Of a stretch of DNA of 34,326 nucleotides, positions 8,016-16,424 are shown in pieces. Position 1 is the stretch's first letter. Each line of letters begins with the position of its first letter. The stretch covers positions 1-34,326 of the forward strand of contig JACPRB010000265.1 of the NCBI GenBank assembly GCA_016190155.1, given 5' to 3'. Both the position numbers and the translations under genes were made by a program. The DNA is from Planctomycetota bacterium (GTDB lineage: Bacteria; Planctomycetota; MHYJ01; JACPRB01). The notes under the pieces are model-generated. The model worked only from the letters and a program-made list of their open reading frames with translations. It did no database searches and was not told the origin of the DNA.

Positions 8016-9017
8016 ATGGACATCGAATCCTTCGTTCGCGAGCGCCGGCCGCGATGGGGCCGGCTGGAGCAGCTGCTCGACGAAGCCGAGCGGGTGCCGG
8101 ACCGCAGCTTCGATCCGAACAAAATCCAGGAGCTCGTCCGGTCGTACCGCCAGGCGTGTTCCGACCTGAATCACGCGCGTTCGCTGACGGCGGATCCGGT
8201 GCTTCTGGAGCGGCTCAATCTGCTGACGGGGCGCGGCTACCGGTACGTCTATCGGAACACGCGGCGCCAGGGTCTCAGGGAGGCGTTGATCGCCCTGTTC
8301 TTTCGGGAGATTCCGCAGACCTTTCGGCAGGAGTCCCTGCGCGTCGGCGTGGCGGCGGGGGCGATGGTGCTGGGCGCGGTCTTCGGTTTCGTGACGGTGC
8401 TCGTCAATCCGCATCACGCGCGCGATCTCATCCCCGCGGTGTTCTTCGCCGAGAGCCCCAAGCAGCGCGTGGAGCGGATCGAGAAGGGAGAGGAGAGGAT
8501 CACCGGCGTGGAGGAGGCCGCGTCGTTCAGCACGATGTTGTTCACGCACAACATCAAGGTGTCGTTCCTGGCGTTCAGTCTGGGGGCGCTGACCCTCGTG
8601 GGCGGGGCGTGGATTCTCTTCTACAACGGCGTGCTCCTGGGGGCGGTCGCCGCGCAGTACTTCCAAGACGGCGTGGGCACTTTCTTCGTGGCGTGGGTGG
8701 GGCCGCATGGGGCGCTGGAGCTTCCGGCGATCATCTTCAGCGGCGCCGCGGGTTTGAGGGCGGGTCAGGCGCTGCTGATGCCGGGCCATCGATCGATCGC
8801 GTCCTCGCTGCGGCAGGCGTTGCCGCGCGTGCGGCCGATGCTCCTGGGCACCGCCGCGATCCTGGTGCTGGCGGGTCTGATCGAAGGGTCCTTCTCGCAG
8901 TTCTCCGCCAAGACGATCCCGTACTCCTTCAAGATCGCGGTGGCCGCCGCGCTCTTCATTCTCCTGCTGGCCTATCTTTTTGTCGGACGCGGAACGTGGA
9001 GCTCGCGCGCGCGATGA
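8016..9017 (+). CDS. SpoIIM-like (stage II sporulation protein M family) membrane protein
   Basis: This 333-residue protein has a helical cytosolic N-terminus of about 110 residues, then five or six membrane segments (about 110-132, 180-200, 200-220, 225-250, 270-290 and 305-325). The stretch WVGPHGALELPAIIFSG is the conserved signature of the SpoIIM/DUF95 family. In Bacillus, SpoIIM works in engulfment, but members are widespread in non-sporulating bacteria next to MoxR, DUF58 and RDD genes, as here. It is thus unlikely to mean sporulation. The start follows the DUF58 stop by 13 bases. Confidence 0.88.
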   Translation: MDIESFVRERRPRWGRLEQLLDEAERVPDRSFDPNKIQELVRSYRQACSDLNHARSLTADPVLLERLNLLTGRGYRYVYRNTRRQGLREALIALFFREIPQTFRQESLRVGVAAGAMVLGAVFGFVTVLVNPHHARDLIPAVFFAESPKQRVERIEKGEERITGVEEAASFSTMLFTHNIKVSFLAFSLGALTLVGGAWILFYNGVLLGAVAAQYFQDGVGTFFVAWVGPHGALELPAIIFSGAAGLRAGQALLMPGHRSIASSLRQALPRVRPMLLGTAAILVLAGLIEGSFSQFSAKTIPYSFKIAVAAALFILLLAYLFVGRGTWSSRAR

Positions 9018-9763
9018 ATCGAAACGAGGAAGATGCGGCCGTCGTGCTGACGCCGGAACACGTGCCGATCCGGCTGAACCCGGCGGGCCTGGGCACGCGG
9101 TTCTGGGCGACGCTGCTGGATGCCTTCATCGTAATGCTCGTGGTGACCGTGTTGGGGGGCGCGCTGATGGCCGTGCTGCCGGGGGCGATATCGGCCTCGG
9201 TGATGATGGTCTTCGCGTTCGTCCTGAAGTGGGGCTATGACATGTACTTCGAGGTCCGCCGGCAGGGGCAGACTCCGGGAAAACGGTTGTGCGGCCTGCG
9301 CGTCGTGGATCGGCGCGGTCTTCCCATCACCTTCCAGCAGGCCTTCGTGCGCAACATCGTGCGGGTCTTGGATTTCGCGCCGGTCTTCTACGGGCTGGGC
9401 GCGCTGGTGGCGCTGTGCGATCGGTACGGCCGGCGGCTGGGCGACATCGCCGCGGAGACGCTGGTCGTGCAGGAGCGCGCGGCGCGGCGGGATCTGGAGA
9501 CGCTGAGCCAGGAGCGCCGGTTCAACAGTCTGCGCGAGCCCCGCGTCCTGCGGCGGGTCCGCCGCCTCATCGGACTGGAGGAGCGGGAGTTCCTGTTGGC
9601 GTTGTGCGCGCGGGCGGATCGGCTGAAGCCGGAGGCGCGGTTCGACCTCATGGAGGACGTAGGGAGCCATTACGGAAGGCTGCTCGGGATCGAGGAGGCG
9701 GGGCTCAGCGCAGAAAACCTCGTCCGCGGTCTGTTGGCTGTTCTGTACTCGGAGTCCTTGTGA
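9014..9763 (+). CDS. RDD-family membrane protein
   Basis: This 249-residue protein overlaps the SpoIIM-like stop (ATGA). Residues about 20-155 are an RDD domain: RFWATLLDAFIVMLVVTVL as the first membrane helix with its Arg and Asp, then GQTPGKRLCGLRVVD, then a third helix and YGRRLGDIAAETLVV. The C-terminal 90 residues are charged and helical, and extend beyond a minimal RDD protein. RDD proteins are small membrane proteins, some proposed as transporters; RDD and SpoIIM genes are regular companions in MoxR loci. The role is not established. Confidence 0.88.
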   Translation: MNRNEEDAAVVLTPEHVPIRLNPAGLGTRFWATLLDAFIVMLVVTVLGGALMAVLPGAISASVMMVFAFVLKWGYDMYFEVRRQGQTPGKRLCGLRVVDRRGLPITFQQAFVRNIVRVLDFAPVFYGLGALVALCDRYGRRLGDIAAETLVVQERAARRDLETLSQERRFNSLREPRVLRRVRRLIGLEEREFLLALCARADRLKPEARFDLMEDVGSHYGRLLGIEEAGLSAENLVRGLLAVLYSESL

Positions 9764-9791
9764 TATTCTTCTGGGGTCAAGAGGGTAAGGC

Positions 9792-10382
9792 ATGGTCTGC
9801 GCCAACCATCCGTCGATCACCGAGGCGCTGACGAGCTGCGCGCGGTGCCGGCGGCTGTTCTGTCCCAACTGCCTCGTGGAGCTTTCCGGACAGGCGCTTT
9901 GCTTGTACTGCAAGGGCGAGCATGTGCGCGACTTGCAGTCGGGGGTCGACGCGGCCCGTCCCGCGTTGGCCGGGATCTGGGCGCGCTTTGCGGGGCAGAT
10001 CGTCGACAGCGTCGCGATGTGGGTGGTGACCGTGCCGCTTGGTTTTGTCGCCGGTGTAGTGATGGGCGCCTCAGAGCCGGATTCTGTGACTGGGCCGATC
10101 GCCATGTGCGGCCTGTACATCGTCATCTTCGGCGTCATGATCCTCTACGAAGCGCTGATGCTGCAAACGCGAGGCCAGACGCTGGGGAAGATGGCCTTGC
10201 GTCTCAAAGTGATTTCGGCGGATGGGGCGGACCTCGCGCCGTGGCAGGCGTGGCTGCGACCGGTCATCCGCCTTTTGACAGGCGGATGTCTTATCGACTA
10301 CATTCCGGCGCTCTTCACGGCGGAAAAGACCTGCATCCACGACTTGGTCTGCCGCACGCGCGTGATCCGGCTGGATTCGTGA
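9792..10382 (+). CDS. B-box zinc finger fused to an RDD membrane domain
   Basis: This 196-residue protein joins two modules found separately elsewhere in this operon. Residues 3-40 carry C3, H6, C16, C19, C24, C27, C37 and C40, a B-box-type zinc finger. Residues about 60-196 are an RDD domain: ARFAGQIVDSVAMWVVTVPL as the first helix, then ALMLQTRGQTLGKMALRLKV, and a last helical region ending CIHDLVCRTRVI. GAGGG at 9781-9785 lies six bases upstream. It would sit in the inner membrane with the zinc finger in the cytoplasm. The fusion suggests that zinc-finger and RDD components of the locus act together. Confidence 0.85.
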   Translation: MVCANHPSITEALTSCARCRRLFCPNCLVELSGQALCLYCKGEHVRDLQSGVDAARPALAGIWARFAGQIVDSVAMWVVTVPLGFVAGVVMGASEPDSVTGPIAMCGLYIVIFGVMILYEALMLQTRGQTLGKMALRLKVISADGADLAPWQAWLRPVIRLLTGGCLIDYIPALFTAEKTCIHDLVCRTRVIRLDS

Positions 10383-10386
10383 CTCT

Positions 10387-11007
10387 ATGTCTCCGGTGAG
10401 CCCTCGACTTGGACGGCGTCAGCGCATCGATTACTCGGGACCCTCCTGTCCCGGATGCGGCGTCCCGCTTCGCCACGACACGCTGACGACGGGACCCCAG
10501 CGATGTCCACGCTGCACGCGCTCGTTCGACGTCGTACGTTTCGACGCGCCGTTGCCCTTCGTGGCCGTGTCGCCCGTGACCGGATCGGATTCCGCCGGCT
10601 CGCCTTGCGCGCGCCATGCGGAGAACGCGGCCGTGGCGGCATGCCAGCGCTGCGGCCAGTTCATCTGCGCCTTGTGCAAGACCGACATGGACGGGCGGGC
10701 GTACTGTCCGTCATGCTTCGAGCGTCTGGTCTCGGAAGGCGCGTTCACGAGCACGGCGAATCGGGTCTGGAATTACGCCGGCATGGCGGGCCTGTGCCTG
10801 GTCGCGCCTATCTTCTGTTACGTGGTGGGGCCCTTGTTCTCGATCGCGGGCGTCACGATCAGCATCGTGGGTCTGGTGGACAAGCGTCGGCGCGGCGAGT
10901 CCGAGGGGGTCATCAGGCTCGCGGTCCTGGGCTTCTTGAATCTCCTGTGGCTTGCGGGCGCGGTACTTCTCGTGGCGGCCTTGTTCGGAGCCTTCGGCCG
11001 TGTCTAA
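10387..11007 (+). CDS. Zinc ribbon plus B-box membrane protein
   Basis: This 206-residue protein has two zinc modules in a row: a zinc ribbon with C21, C24, C40 and C43, and a B-box-type finger with C74, H77, C86, C89, C94, C97, C107 and C110. Two or three hydrophobic segments follow (about 130-165 and 180-205), with a DUF4190-like look (AGVTISIVGLVDKRRRGES, then an Ala/Leu-rich helix). It starts four bases after the stop of the B-box-RDD gene. It is probably an inner-membrane protein with a cytosolic zinc-binding head; function unknown. Confidence 0.8.
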   Translation: MSPVSPRLGRRQRIDYSGPSCPGCGVPLRHDTLTTGPQRCPRCTRSFDVVRFDAPLPFVAVSPVTGSDSAGSPCARHAENAAVAACQRCGQFICALCKTDMDGRAYCPSCFERLVSEGAFTSTANRVWNYAGMAGLCLVAPIFCYVVGPLFSIAGVTISIVGLVDKRRRGESEGVIRLAVLGFLNLLWLAGAVLLVAALFGAFGRV

Positions 11008-11136
11008 GTGGCGCCGTTCAGGAATTCGTGTGGGGTTGGCGGCACGGTTCACGTGTTTCCAGTTCCAGGTTCAGGTGAACAGCGGGCGCTCCAGTCGACG
11101 GGAACCGGGAACTGTGCGAGCAACCGTACGTGGAAA

Positions 11137-11649
11137 ATGAAAGCGAGCACTAAGGCAAGGACCCGCATCGGGGCGGAAGCGGGCTTCGCGTGGAGGCGCA
11201 GGGTTTATCTCGCGCAAGACGCCCTGGAGATCGACGAGATCGGCCCCGCGGTCATCGAGCGCCGGCGGGTGTACTTCGACGACGTCTTGGCCATGACGTA
11301 TCACCGCAGGATCAGCGTGGCCGCCCTGATCCTTTTCGCCCTTTGCGCCGTCCTTTGCGTCTTCATCGCGATCCTGACTTTCGGCGGCGACGCCGCGGTG
11401 GTGGGCGCCGTGTGCCTGGTGATCGCGGCGTTTTTCGCGACCGGCTTCGTGGTTCACCTGCTGTTGCGCACGGACGTGATCACGATCTACGGGCGCCGCA
11501 CGATGGCGCGCCTCACCTTCACCGTCCGCAAGGCGCGGGCGCGGCGGATCTTCCAGGACCTCGTGGCGCGCATTCGCGCCCGCCAGGCTCAGATGGCCGC
11601 CTCCGCGCCTCCCGTGCTCCCGAACCCGTCTCCGCCGGCGGACGCCTGA
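11137..11649 (+). CDS. Small two-TM protein of unknown function
   Basis: This 170-residue protein has a beta-rich N-terminal part (RRVYLAQDALEIDEIG, then RRVYFDDVLAMTYHRR), two transmembrane helices (about 60-80 and 88-110), and a C-terminal part (TDVITIYGRRTMARLTFTV) that resembles a PH-like or YdbT-like fold split by a membrane hairpin. That resemblance is inference. A GTG at 11008 could extend it by 43 codons, but those codons have no protein-like character and 11008-11136 reads as spacer; the ATG at 11137 is preferred although its ribosome-binding site is poor. It is the last gene on this strand before the convergent sensor kinase. Confidence 0.65.
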   Translation: MKASTKARTRIGAEAGFAWRRRVYLAQDALEIDEIGPAVIERRRVYFDDVLAMTYHRRISVAALILFALCAVLCVFIAILTFGGDAAVVGAVCLVIAAFFATGFVVHLLLRTDVITIYGRRTMARLTFTVRKARARRIFQDLVARIRARQAQMAASAPPVLPNPSPPADA

Positions 11650-11650
11650 A

Positions 11651-11669
11651 GTTCACCCGTTCGGGGAAC
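11651..11669. terminator. Hairpin between convergent genes
   Basis: GTTCACCC (11651-11658) can pair with GGG and GAAC (11663-11669) around the loop GTTC, with one bulged A. It lies just after the stop of the 11137 gene and before the end of the convergent kinase gene. No T-tract follows on either strand, so it is at best a weak intrinsic terminator. Confidence 0.3.
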
Positions 11670-11705
11670 TCTCACGAAGGGACGAACCGGACGACGGCTG
11701 AACCT

Positions 11706-14054
11706 CTATGAGACGGGTTTCAGCATCGCCCGGATCTTGCCCAGGAGCGCCTCCGCCGTGAAGGGCTTGCATAAGAAGGCCATGCCGGGCCGCACGAGAC
11801 CTTGGAGCATCACCGTGTCGTCGGGATAGCCCGAGACGTAGAGCACCTTCATGTCGCGGTGTTGGGCAGTGAGTCGCTCGGCCAACTCCCGCCCGTTCAT
11901 GTGAGGCATGACGACGTCCGTCAGCAGCAGGTCGATCGTCCCCGCGTGACGCTCCGCCAGCAGGAGCGCCTCTCCGGGCTCGGAGGCGGCGAGCACCCGG
12001 TAGCCGCGGCTCTGGAGGATCTGTTGCACGAGCTTACGCAACGGGGACTCGTCCTCGACGAGGAGGACGGTCTGTGATCCTTCCACGGCGCGAGGAGGAA
12101 GCGCGTCGGAAGGGGGAGACGGGGCGCCCTCCACCGCGGGCAGGTAGATTCGGAAGACCGTCCCGCGGCCGACCTCGCTTTCGACGCCGATGTAACCGCC
12201 GCTCTGCTTGATGATGCCGTAGACGGTGGCCAGGCCCAATCCGGTACCCTTCCCGGGCTCCTTCGTCGTGAAAAACGGCTCGAAGATGCGCGCCAGCACG
12301 TGCTTGTCCATCCCGGTGCCGGTGTCCGCGACGGAGAGCATGACGACCGGTCCGGGAGCCGACCCGGGGTGTGTCCGGACGAAGGCGTCATCCAGGCTGA
12401 GGGTGCTCGTCTCCAGCACGAGCTTCCCACCCTTGGGCATGGCGTCGCGCGAATTGACGGCGAGGTTCATGAGCACCTGCTCGATCTGGCCGGGATCGGC
12501 GCGCACGGACGAGAGGTTCGAGTCGAATCGAGTGACGAGCTCGACGTCTTCGCCGATCAGCCGGCGCAGCATGCGTTCCAGGTTTCGCAGGACGTCGTTC
12601 AGGTTGAGGATCTTCGGGGTGAGCATCTGCTTGCGGCTGAAGGCGAGGAGTTGCCGCGTCAGCGAGGCGGCGCGTTCTCCGGCGTGACGGATCTCCTGGA
12701 CGCTCTGGCGCAGCGGATCGGCCGCCTTGAGCTGCGCGAGCATCACGTCGCTGTAGCCGTTGATGACCGTGAGGAGATTGTTGAAGTCGTGGGCGACGCC
12801 TCCGGCGAGGCGGCCGATCGCCTCCATCTTCTGGGCCTGTCGCAGCTGCTCCTGGCTCTCCAGCAGCGAGGCCTCCGCCTTCTTGTGCTCCGTGATGTTC
12901 GTGCAGGTGCCCACCCACTCGCGGACGCCGGCGTCGGGATTCAGGACGGGCACGCCGCGGATGATGAAGTGGCCGTACGACCCGTCGACCGCACGGACCC
13001 GGCATGAGTACTCGAAGGGGTGTTTGGTCGCGAGCGCATTCGTCCAAACGGCCAGGATGCGGCCACGATCTTCCGGGTGCATGGAGGAGATCCATTCTCC
13101 GCCGCGGACGTCCTCGAGACGTTGACCGGTATACGCCCGCCAACCCGGAATCTCTTCGATGGGCGTACCGTGGCCGTCCGTGACCCAGACCATCTGATCG
13201 ATCGCCGTGACGAGGGAGCGGTAGCGCTCTTCGCTTTGCCTGAGCGCCTGCGCCGCGCGGAGTCTCGCGCTGATGTCGACGAACGTGACGACGGCGCCCA
13301 CGATGCTTCCGCCGTGTCGGACCGGATAGGCCCAGCATTCGACGGGGAAGCTCGTGCGGTCGGCGCGCCAAAAGAGGTCTTCCACATGGACTTCCTTTCC
13401 CGTGCGGAAGGCGCCGAAGATGGGACACTCCGACGCCAGGAGGGGCGATCCGTCCGGGCGGGTGTGGTGGATGAGGTCGTGGATGAACCTCCCCACGAGC
13501 TCCGTTTCGTCGCGGTACCCCAGCAGTCGAACGGCGGTGCGATTGCACAGGGTGCACCGGCCGGCCGTATCCGCCGCGTAAATGCCCTCGGCGGTCGAAT
13601 CCATCAGGAGCTTCAGCTGCTCGTTGCGTTCGCGCAGTTGCTCCTCCGCTTTGCGGCGGGCCTCGCGCGCATGTCGCATCTCCAGCGAGGAGCGGACGGC
13701 CGGCCTGAGCCTGGCCAGTTGATCCTTGAGGATGTAATCGGCGGCCCCGGCCTTCATGCATTCCACCGCCGTCTGTTCGCTGATCGATCCCGTGATCACG
13801 ATGAACGGGGTATCCGGCGCCAGATCTCGCGCCACGGCGAGCGCCTGGAGGCCGTCGAAACTCGGCAACGCGTAATCGGAGAGGATGATGTCGGGCGCGA
13901 ATTCTTTCAGTCCGTTCACGAAGCCGTCTCGCGTGTCGACGCGGCGCGTCTGCACGCGCCATCCGCCCTGGCTGATCTCGCGCAGGATGAGCTCCGCATC
14001 GGTCTCGGCATCCTCGAGCATCAGGATGCGCAGGGCTTGATCGGCTGGCGGCAT
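11706..14054 (-). CDS. Hybrid sensor histidine kinase/response regulator (REC-PAS-PAS-HisKA-HATPase-REC)
   Basis: The 782-residue protein begins with a receiver domain (phospho-acceptor D60 in IILSDYALP, K110), then two PAS domains (about 145-270 and 275-395, the second ending in a PAC motif). The histidine kinase follows: H422 in GGVAHDFNNLLTVING, N534 in the N box, DTGTGM and GTGLGLATVYG. A C-terminal receiver has D713 (LLLTDVVMP) and K763. No transmembrane segment is seen, so it is a soluble sensor; the PAS domains show no haem or flavin ligand that I can assign. It has its own promoter candidate and lies downstream of the cytochrome operon on the same strand, so it may sense redox state, but no partner regulator with a DNA-binding domain is present. 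Confidence 0.93.
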   Translation of the reverse strand: MPPADQALRILMLEDAETDAELILREISQGGWRVQTRRVDTRDGFVNGLKEFAPDIILSDYALPSFDGLQALAVARDLAPDTPFIVITGSISEQTAVECMKAGAADYILKDQLARLRPAVRSSLEMRHAREARRKAEEQLRERNEQLKLLMDSTAEGIYAADTAGRCTLCNRTAVRLLGYRDETELVGRFIHDLIHHTRPDGSPLLASECPIFGAFRTGKEVHVEDLFWRADRTSFPVECWAYPVRHGGSIVGAVVTFVDISARLRAAQALRQSEERYRSLVTAIDQMVWVTDGHGTPIEEIPGWRAYTGQRLEDVRGGEWISSMHPEDRGRILAVWTNALATKHPFEYSCRVRAVDGSYGHFIIRGVPVLNPDAGVREWVGTCTNITEHKKAEASLLESQEQLRQAQKMEAIGRLAGGVAHDFNNLLTVINGYSDVMLAQLKAADPLRQSVQEIRHAGERAASLTRQLLAFSRKQMLTPKILNLNDVLRNLERMLRRLIGEDVELVTRFDSNLSSVRADPGQIEQVLMNLAVNSRDAMPKGGKLVLETSTLSLDDAFVRTHPGSAPGPVVMLSVADTGTGMDKHVLARIFEPFFTTKEPGKGTGLGLATVYGIIKQSGGYIGVESEVGRGTVFRIYLPAVEGAPSPPSDALPPRAVEGSQTVLLVEDESPLRKLVQQILQSRGYRVLAASEPGEALLLAERHAGTIDLLLTDVVMPHMNGRELAERLTAQHRDMKVLYVSGYPDDTVMLQGLVRPGMAFLCKPFTAEALLGKIRAMLKPVS

Positions 14055-14124
14055 CGGATTACCGGGTCAAGGGATGAACGGCAAGGACAGGATTCGACGC
14101 CCGTCTCGTGATCACGCTCATACA

Positions 14125-14152
14125 GTGATAGCTCATCGCGGGGGGGTGTCAA
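14125..14152 (-). promoter_or_regulatory. Promoter candidate of the hybrid sensor kinase gene
   Basis: On the minus strand a perfect TTGACA (14152-14147) is followed after 16 bases by TATCAC (14130-14125, four of six matches). It lies about 70 bases upstream of the kinase start and just after the stop of the flavoprotein gene, so the kinase can be transcribed apart from the cytochrome operon. Confidence 0.5.
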
Positions 14153-14174
14153 GACCGTGTCTGCAAACGAGCGC

Positions 14175-16397
14175 TCAGAAGAGATTCGCGTAGTGCAGGG
14201 CCGTCATGATATGGACGACGACCAGCAGCGCCATGACCAGGGCGACCCAGCGATGAAGGTACCGCCACGAGCCGAGCAAGCCCCTGAGGTGTTCGTAGTA
14301 CGCGATTCCCAGGGCCGTGCGGTGCGCCCTGACGACCAGTGAGGAGAGCTCGCGGATCTGGTCCGTCGAGAGTCCGTCTCGCTTCCCGCGCTCGCGCAAC
14401 CTGCGCAACGTTGCTCGCAGCAGGCGCTGGTCGCGCAAGAGGCTGAAGACGCGCCGAAAGAATCCTCGTCCCCACGTCGCTGACTCCACCAGTTTCCGGA
14501 TCTCCTGTTGCGCCTGTTCGCCGAAGCCGCGTCCCCGGCGGTCCCATTCGGCCGACAAGGCGGCGAGTTCGTTCCGGAGCTTCTCCATGGCCGTCTCCTG
14601 GCCGTTCGCGGCCCGAGGAACGAAGGTATAGAAGTAGCGACCTATGGCGCCGGTGATCGCCAGGACGCCGAGAGTGTAGAACGCGTATCCTCCGACCGTG
14701 CCCCGCGGCATCATGCCGGCGTGAAACAAGACGAGGAGGAAGGCCACGATGCCCGTGGCGAGATGGCAGGTCATCCAGGCCCGCAGCGATCCCGGAATCC
14801 ACGACCCCAGGAATGCCCGCCGAGGCAGGTACAACAGGTTCGTGAGGATGACCGACGTGGCGAGGATCCCGAAGGCGAGACCGATGGGTCCCGACGCCCG
14901 CAGGAGGTCGTGCATCGCATGCGCGACCCGCTGCGCTTCCGGCAAGGCGTAGTAGCTCTTGAACAGGGCGTACCAGAGCCATGCCGCCGCGACGCAGAGA
15001 AGGGTCGCGATTATTCCCTTCGCGACGTCGGTACCCCTCTCGACCATCCGGGGAGGAGGGGGAACCTTGGCGGGATCGAAGGAGACGCCGGCCTTTTCCA
15101 GGAGCGCGAAAGGAGGAATCCCACCGGCCATCACGAAGACGTCGTCGTTGGGCAGCGTCCATTCCTCCGCCGGGCTGCCGTTGCTCTTCACCTGGACGCG
15201 AACGTGTTCCGGAGTGATGTCCAAGACCTGGCTCTCCAGGATGAGGTCGATCCGTCCCTTCTCCGCGGCCTCCTTCAGGCCTTTCTCGTTCCTCGCCTTG
15301 AGCCGGAAGAAACCCGCTTGTCGGTAGGACAGGCTCACGCAATTGTCCGGCTGCTGCGAGAGCGCGAGGGCCGCCTCGATGGCGCTGTCTCCCCCGCCCA
15401 CGACCAGGATGTGCCGCCCTCGATACGACTCCGCGTCGATCAGGTTGTAGGCGACCTTCGGGAGCTCCTCGCCGGGAACGCCCAGCTTGCGCGGGGATCC
15501 CCTGCGCCCGAGCGCCAGCACGACGAATCGAGCCCGATGCTGGCCCTGGGTCGTCTTCACGATGAAGTGGCCTGCCGGGTCCTTCTCGAGCTCCTTGAAT
15601 TCCACGCCCGTCTTCAGCGGAAGTCGGTGTCTTCGCGCCGCTTCCTCCCAGATCGCCACCAGATCTTCCTTCTCGAAGATCGCGCGCTTGAGCATTCCGT
15701 ACAAGGGGAGCTCCACCGGCTGCATCATGACGAGCTTGCGGCGCGGGTACTTGGCCACCGTTCCCCCGAGCGTCTCCTGCTCGAGGGTCACGAATCGGAG
15801 CCCTCGGGCTTTCGCCTGGAGAGAACACGAGAAGCCCGCCGGTCCGGCTCCCACGATGCACAGGTCCAGGACGTCGCCGGAACCGTTCTGAGGGTGAGAG
15901 GAAATGCGTCCGGCGATCTCGTCCGCGATCGTCTTGCCGTGCGCGATGGCCGTGCGGATCAGGGCGTGGCCGGTCACTTCCCCGCACAAGAACAGCCCGG
16001 AAACGCCGACGACCTCGAACTCCCCGGTCAGCGCGGGGATGTCCTTCCGATCCTGGATATCGCCGAGCGTCACGACGATGGCTTCGACGGGACATTCCTT
16101 GGCGCACAGGCCGTGCCCCATACAGCGCGCGCCGTGGAGCACGGCGGCTTGTCCGTGGATGAGTCCGAGCACTCCTTCCTCCGGGCAGGCGCGCACGCAT
16201 GTCCCGCATCCGAGACAGCGGCTGAGGTCGATCTGCGGGTACTGAAGCTGGGCCTTGTCGCTTCCCCTCTTCTTGGCCTCGACACGCTCGCTCATGTCCC
16301 GCTGCATGTTCCTGAGGTCGGCGAGGCGATGGAATTGGTGGAGCAACGCCAGCGCGAGGAAGCCGGTCAGCAACACCAATGAGATCGATAGCGTCAA
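14175..16397 (-). CDS. Membrane 4Fe-4S/FAD/NAD(P)/dihaem cytochrome b oxidoreductase
   Basis: The 740-residue protein starts with TTG at 16397; the minus-strand GGGAGGA (16410-16404) six bases upstream makes this start convincing. Order: an N-terminal membrane helix (4-20); two 4Fe-4S motifs, C61-C64-C67-C71 and C92-H95-C98-C102 with His in the second position; a flavoprotein tail segment (residues 127-164, GLFLCGEVTGHALIRTAIAH); the FAD motif IVGAGPAG (181-188); the NAD(P) motif VVGGGDSAIEAA (332-343); then a membrane domain with six or so helices. In two helices His pairs are 14 residues apart (H545/H559 and H715/H729), the pattern of bis-His b haems. It would pass electrons between NAD(P)H or a carrier and a membrane or periplasmic acceptor. 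There is no thioredoxin reductase CXXC. It is the last gene of the cytochrome operon. Confidence 0.85.
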   Translation of the reverse strand: MTLSISLVLLTGFLALALLHQFHRLADLRNMQRDMSERVEAKKRGSDKAQLQYPQIDLSRCLGCGTCVRACPEEGVLGLIHGQAAVLHGARCMGHGLCAKECPVEAIVVTLGDIQDRKDIPALTGEFEVVGVSGLFLCGEVTGHALIRTAIAHGKTIADEIAGRISSHPQNGSGDVLDLCIVGAGPAGFSCSLQAKARGLRFVTLEQETLGGTVAKYPRRKLVMMQPVELPLYGMLKRAIFEKEDLVAIWEEAARRHRLPLKTGVEFKELEKDPAGHFIVKTTQGQHRARFVVLALGRRGSPRKLGVPGEELPKVAYNLIDAESYRGRHILVVGGGDSAIEAALALSQQPDNCVSLSYRQAGFFRLKARNEKGLKEAAEKGRIDLILESQVLDITPEHVRVQVKSNGSPAEEWTLPNDDVFVMAGGIPPFALLEKAGVSFDPAKVPPPPRMVERGTDVAKGIIATLLCVAAAWLWYALFKSYYALPEAQRVAHAMHDLLRASGPIGLAFGILATSVILTNLLYLPRRAFLGSWIPGSLRAWMTCHLATGIVAFLLVLFHAGMMPRGTVGGYAFYTLGVLAITGAIGRYFYTFVPRAANGQETAMEKLRNELAALSAEWDRRGRGFGEQAQQEIRKLVESATWGRGFFRRVFSLLRDQRLLRATLRRLRERGKRDGLSTDQIRELSSLVVRAHRTALGIAYYEHLRGLLGSWRYLHRWVALVMALLVVVHIMTALHYANLF

Positions 16398-16424
16398 CGC
16401 CCGTCCTCCCTGCGGGATCGAGAA

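Noticed and set aside
8016-9017. SpoIIM-like gene as a sign of sporulation
   Set aside because: SpoIIM-family proteins are widespread in MoxR/RDD loci of non-sporulating bacteria and no other sporulation gene is present.
11008-11136. GTG start at 11008 for the small two-TM protein
   Set aside because: The 43 added codons look like spacer sequence (VPGSGEQRALQSTGTGN) and no ribosome-binding site precedes the GTG; the ATG at 11137 opens the protein-like part.
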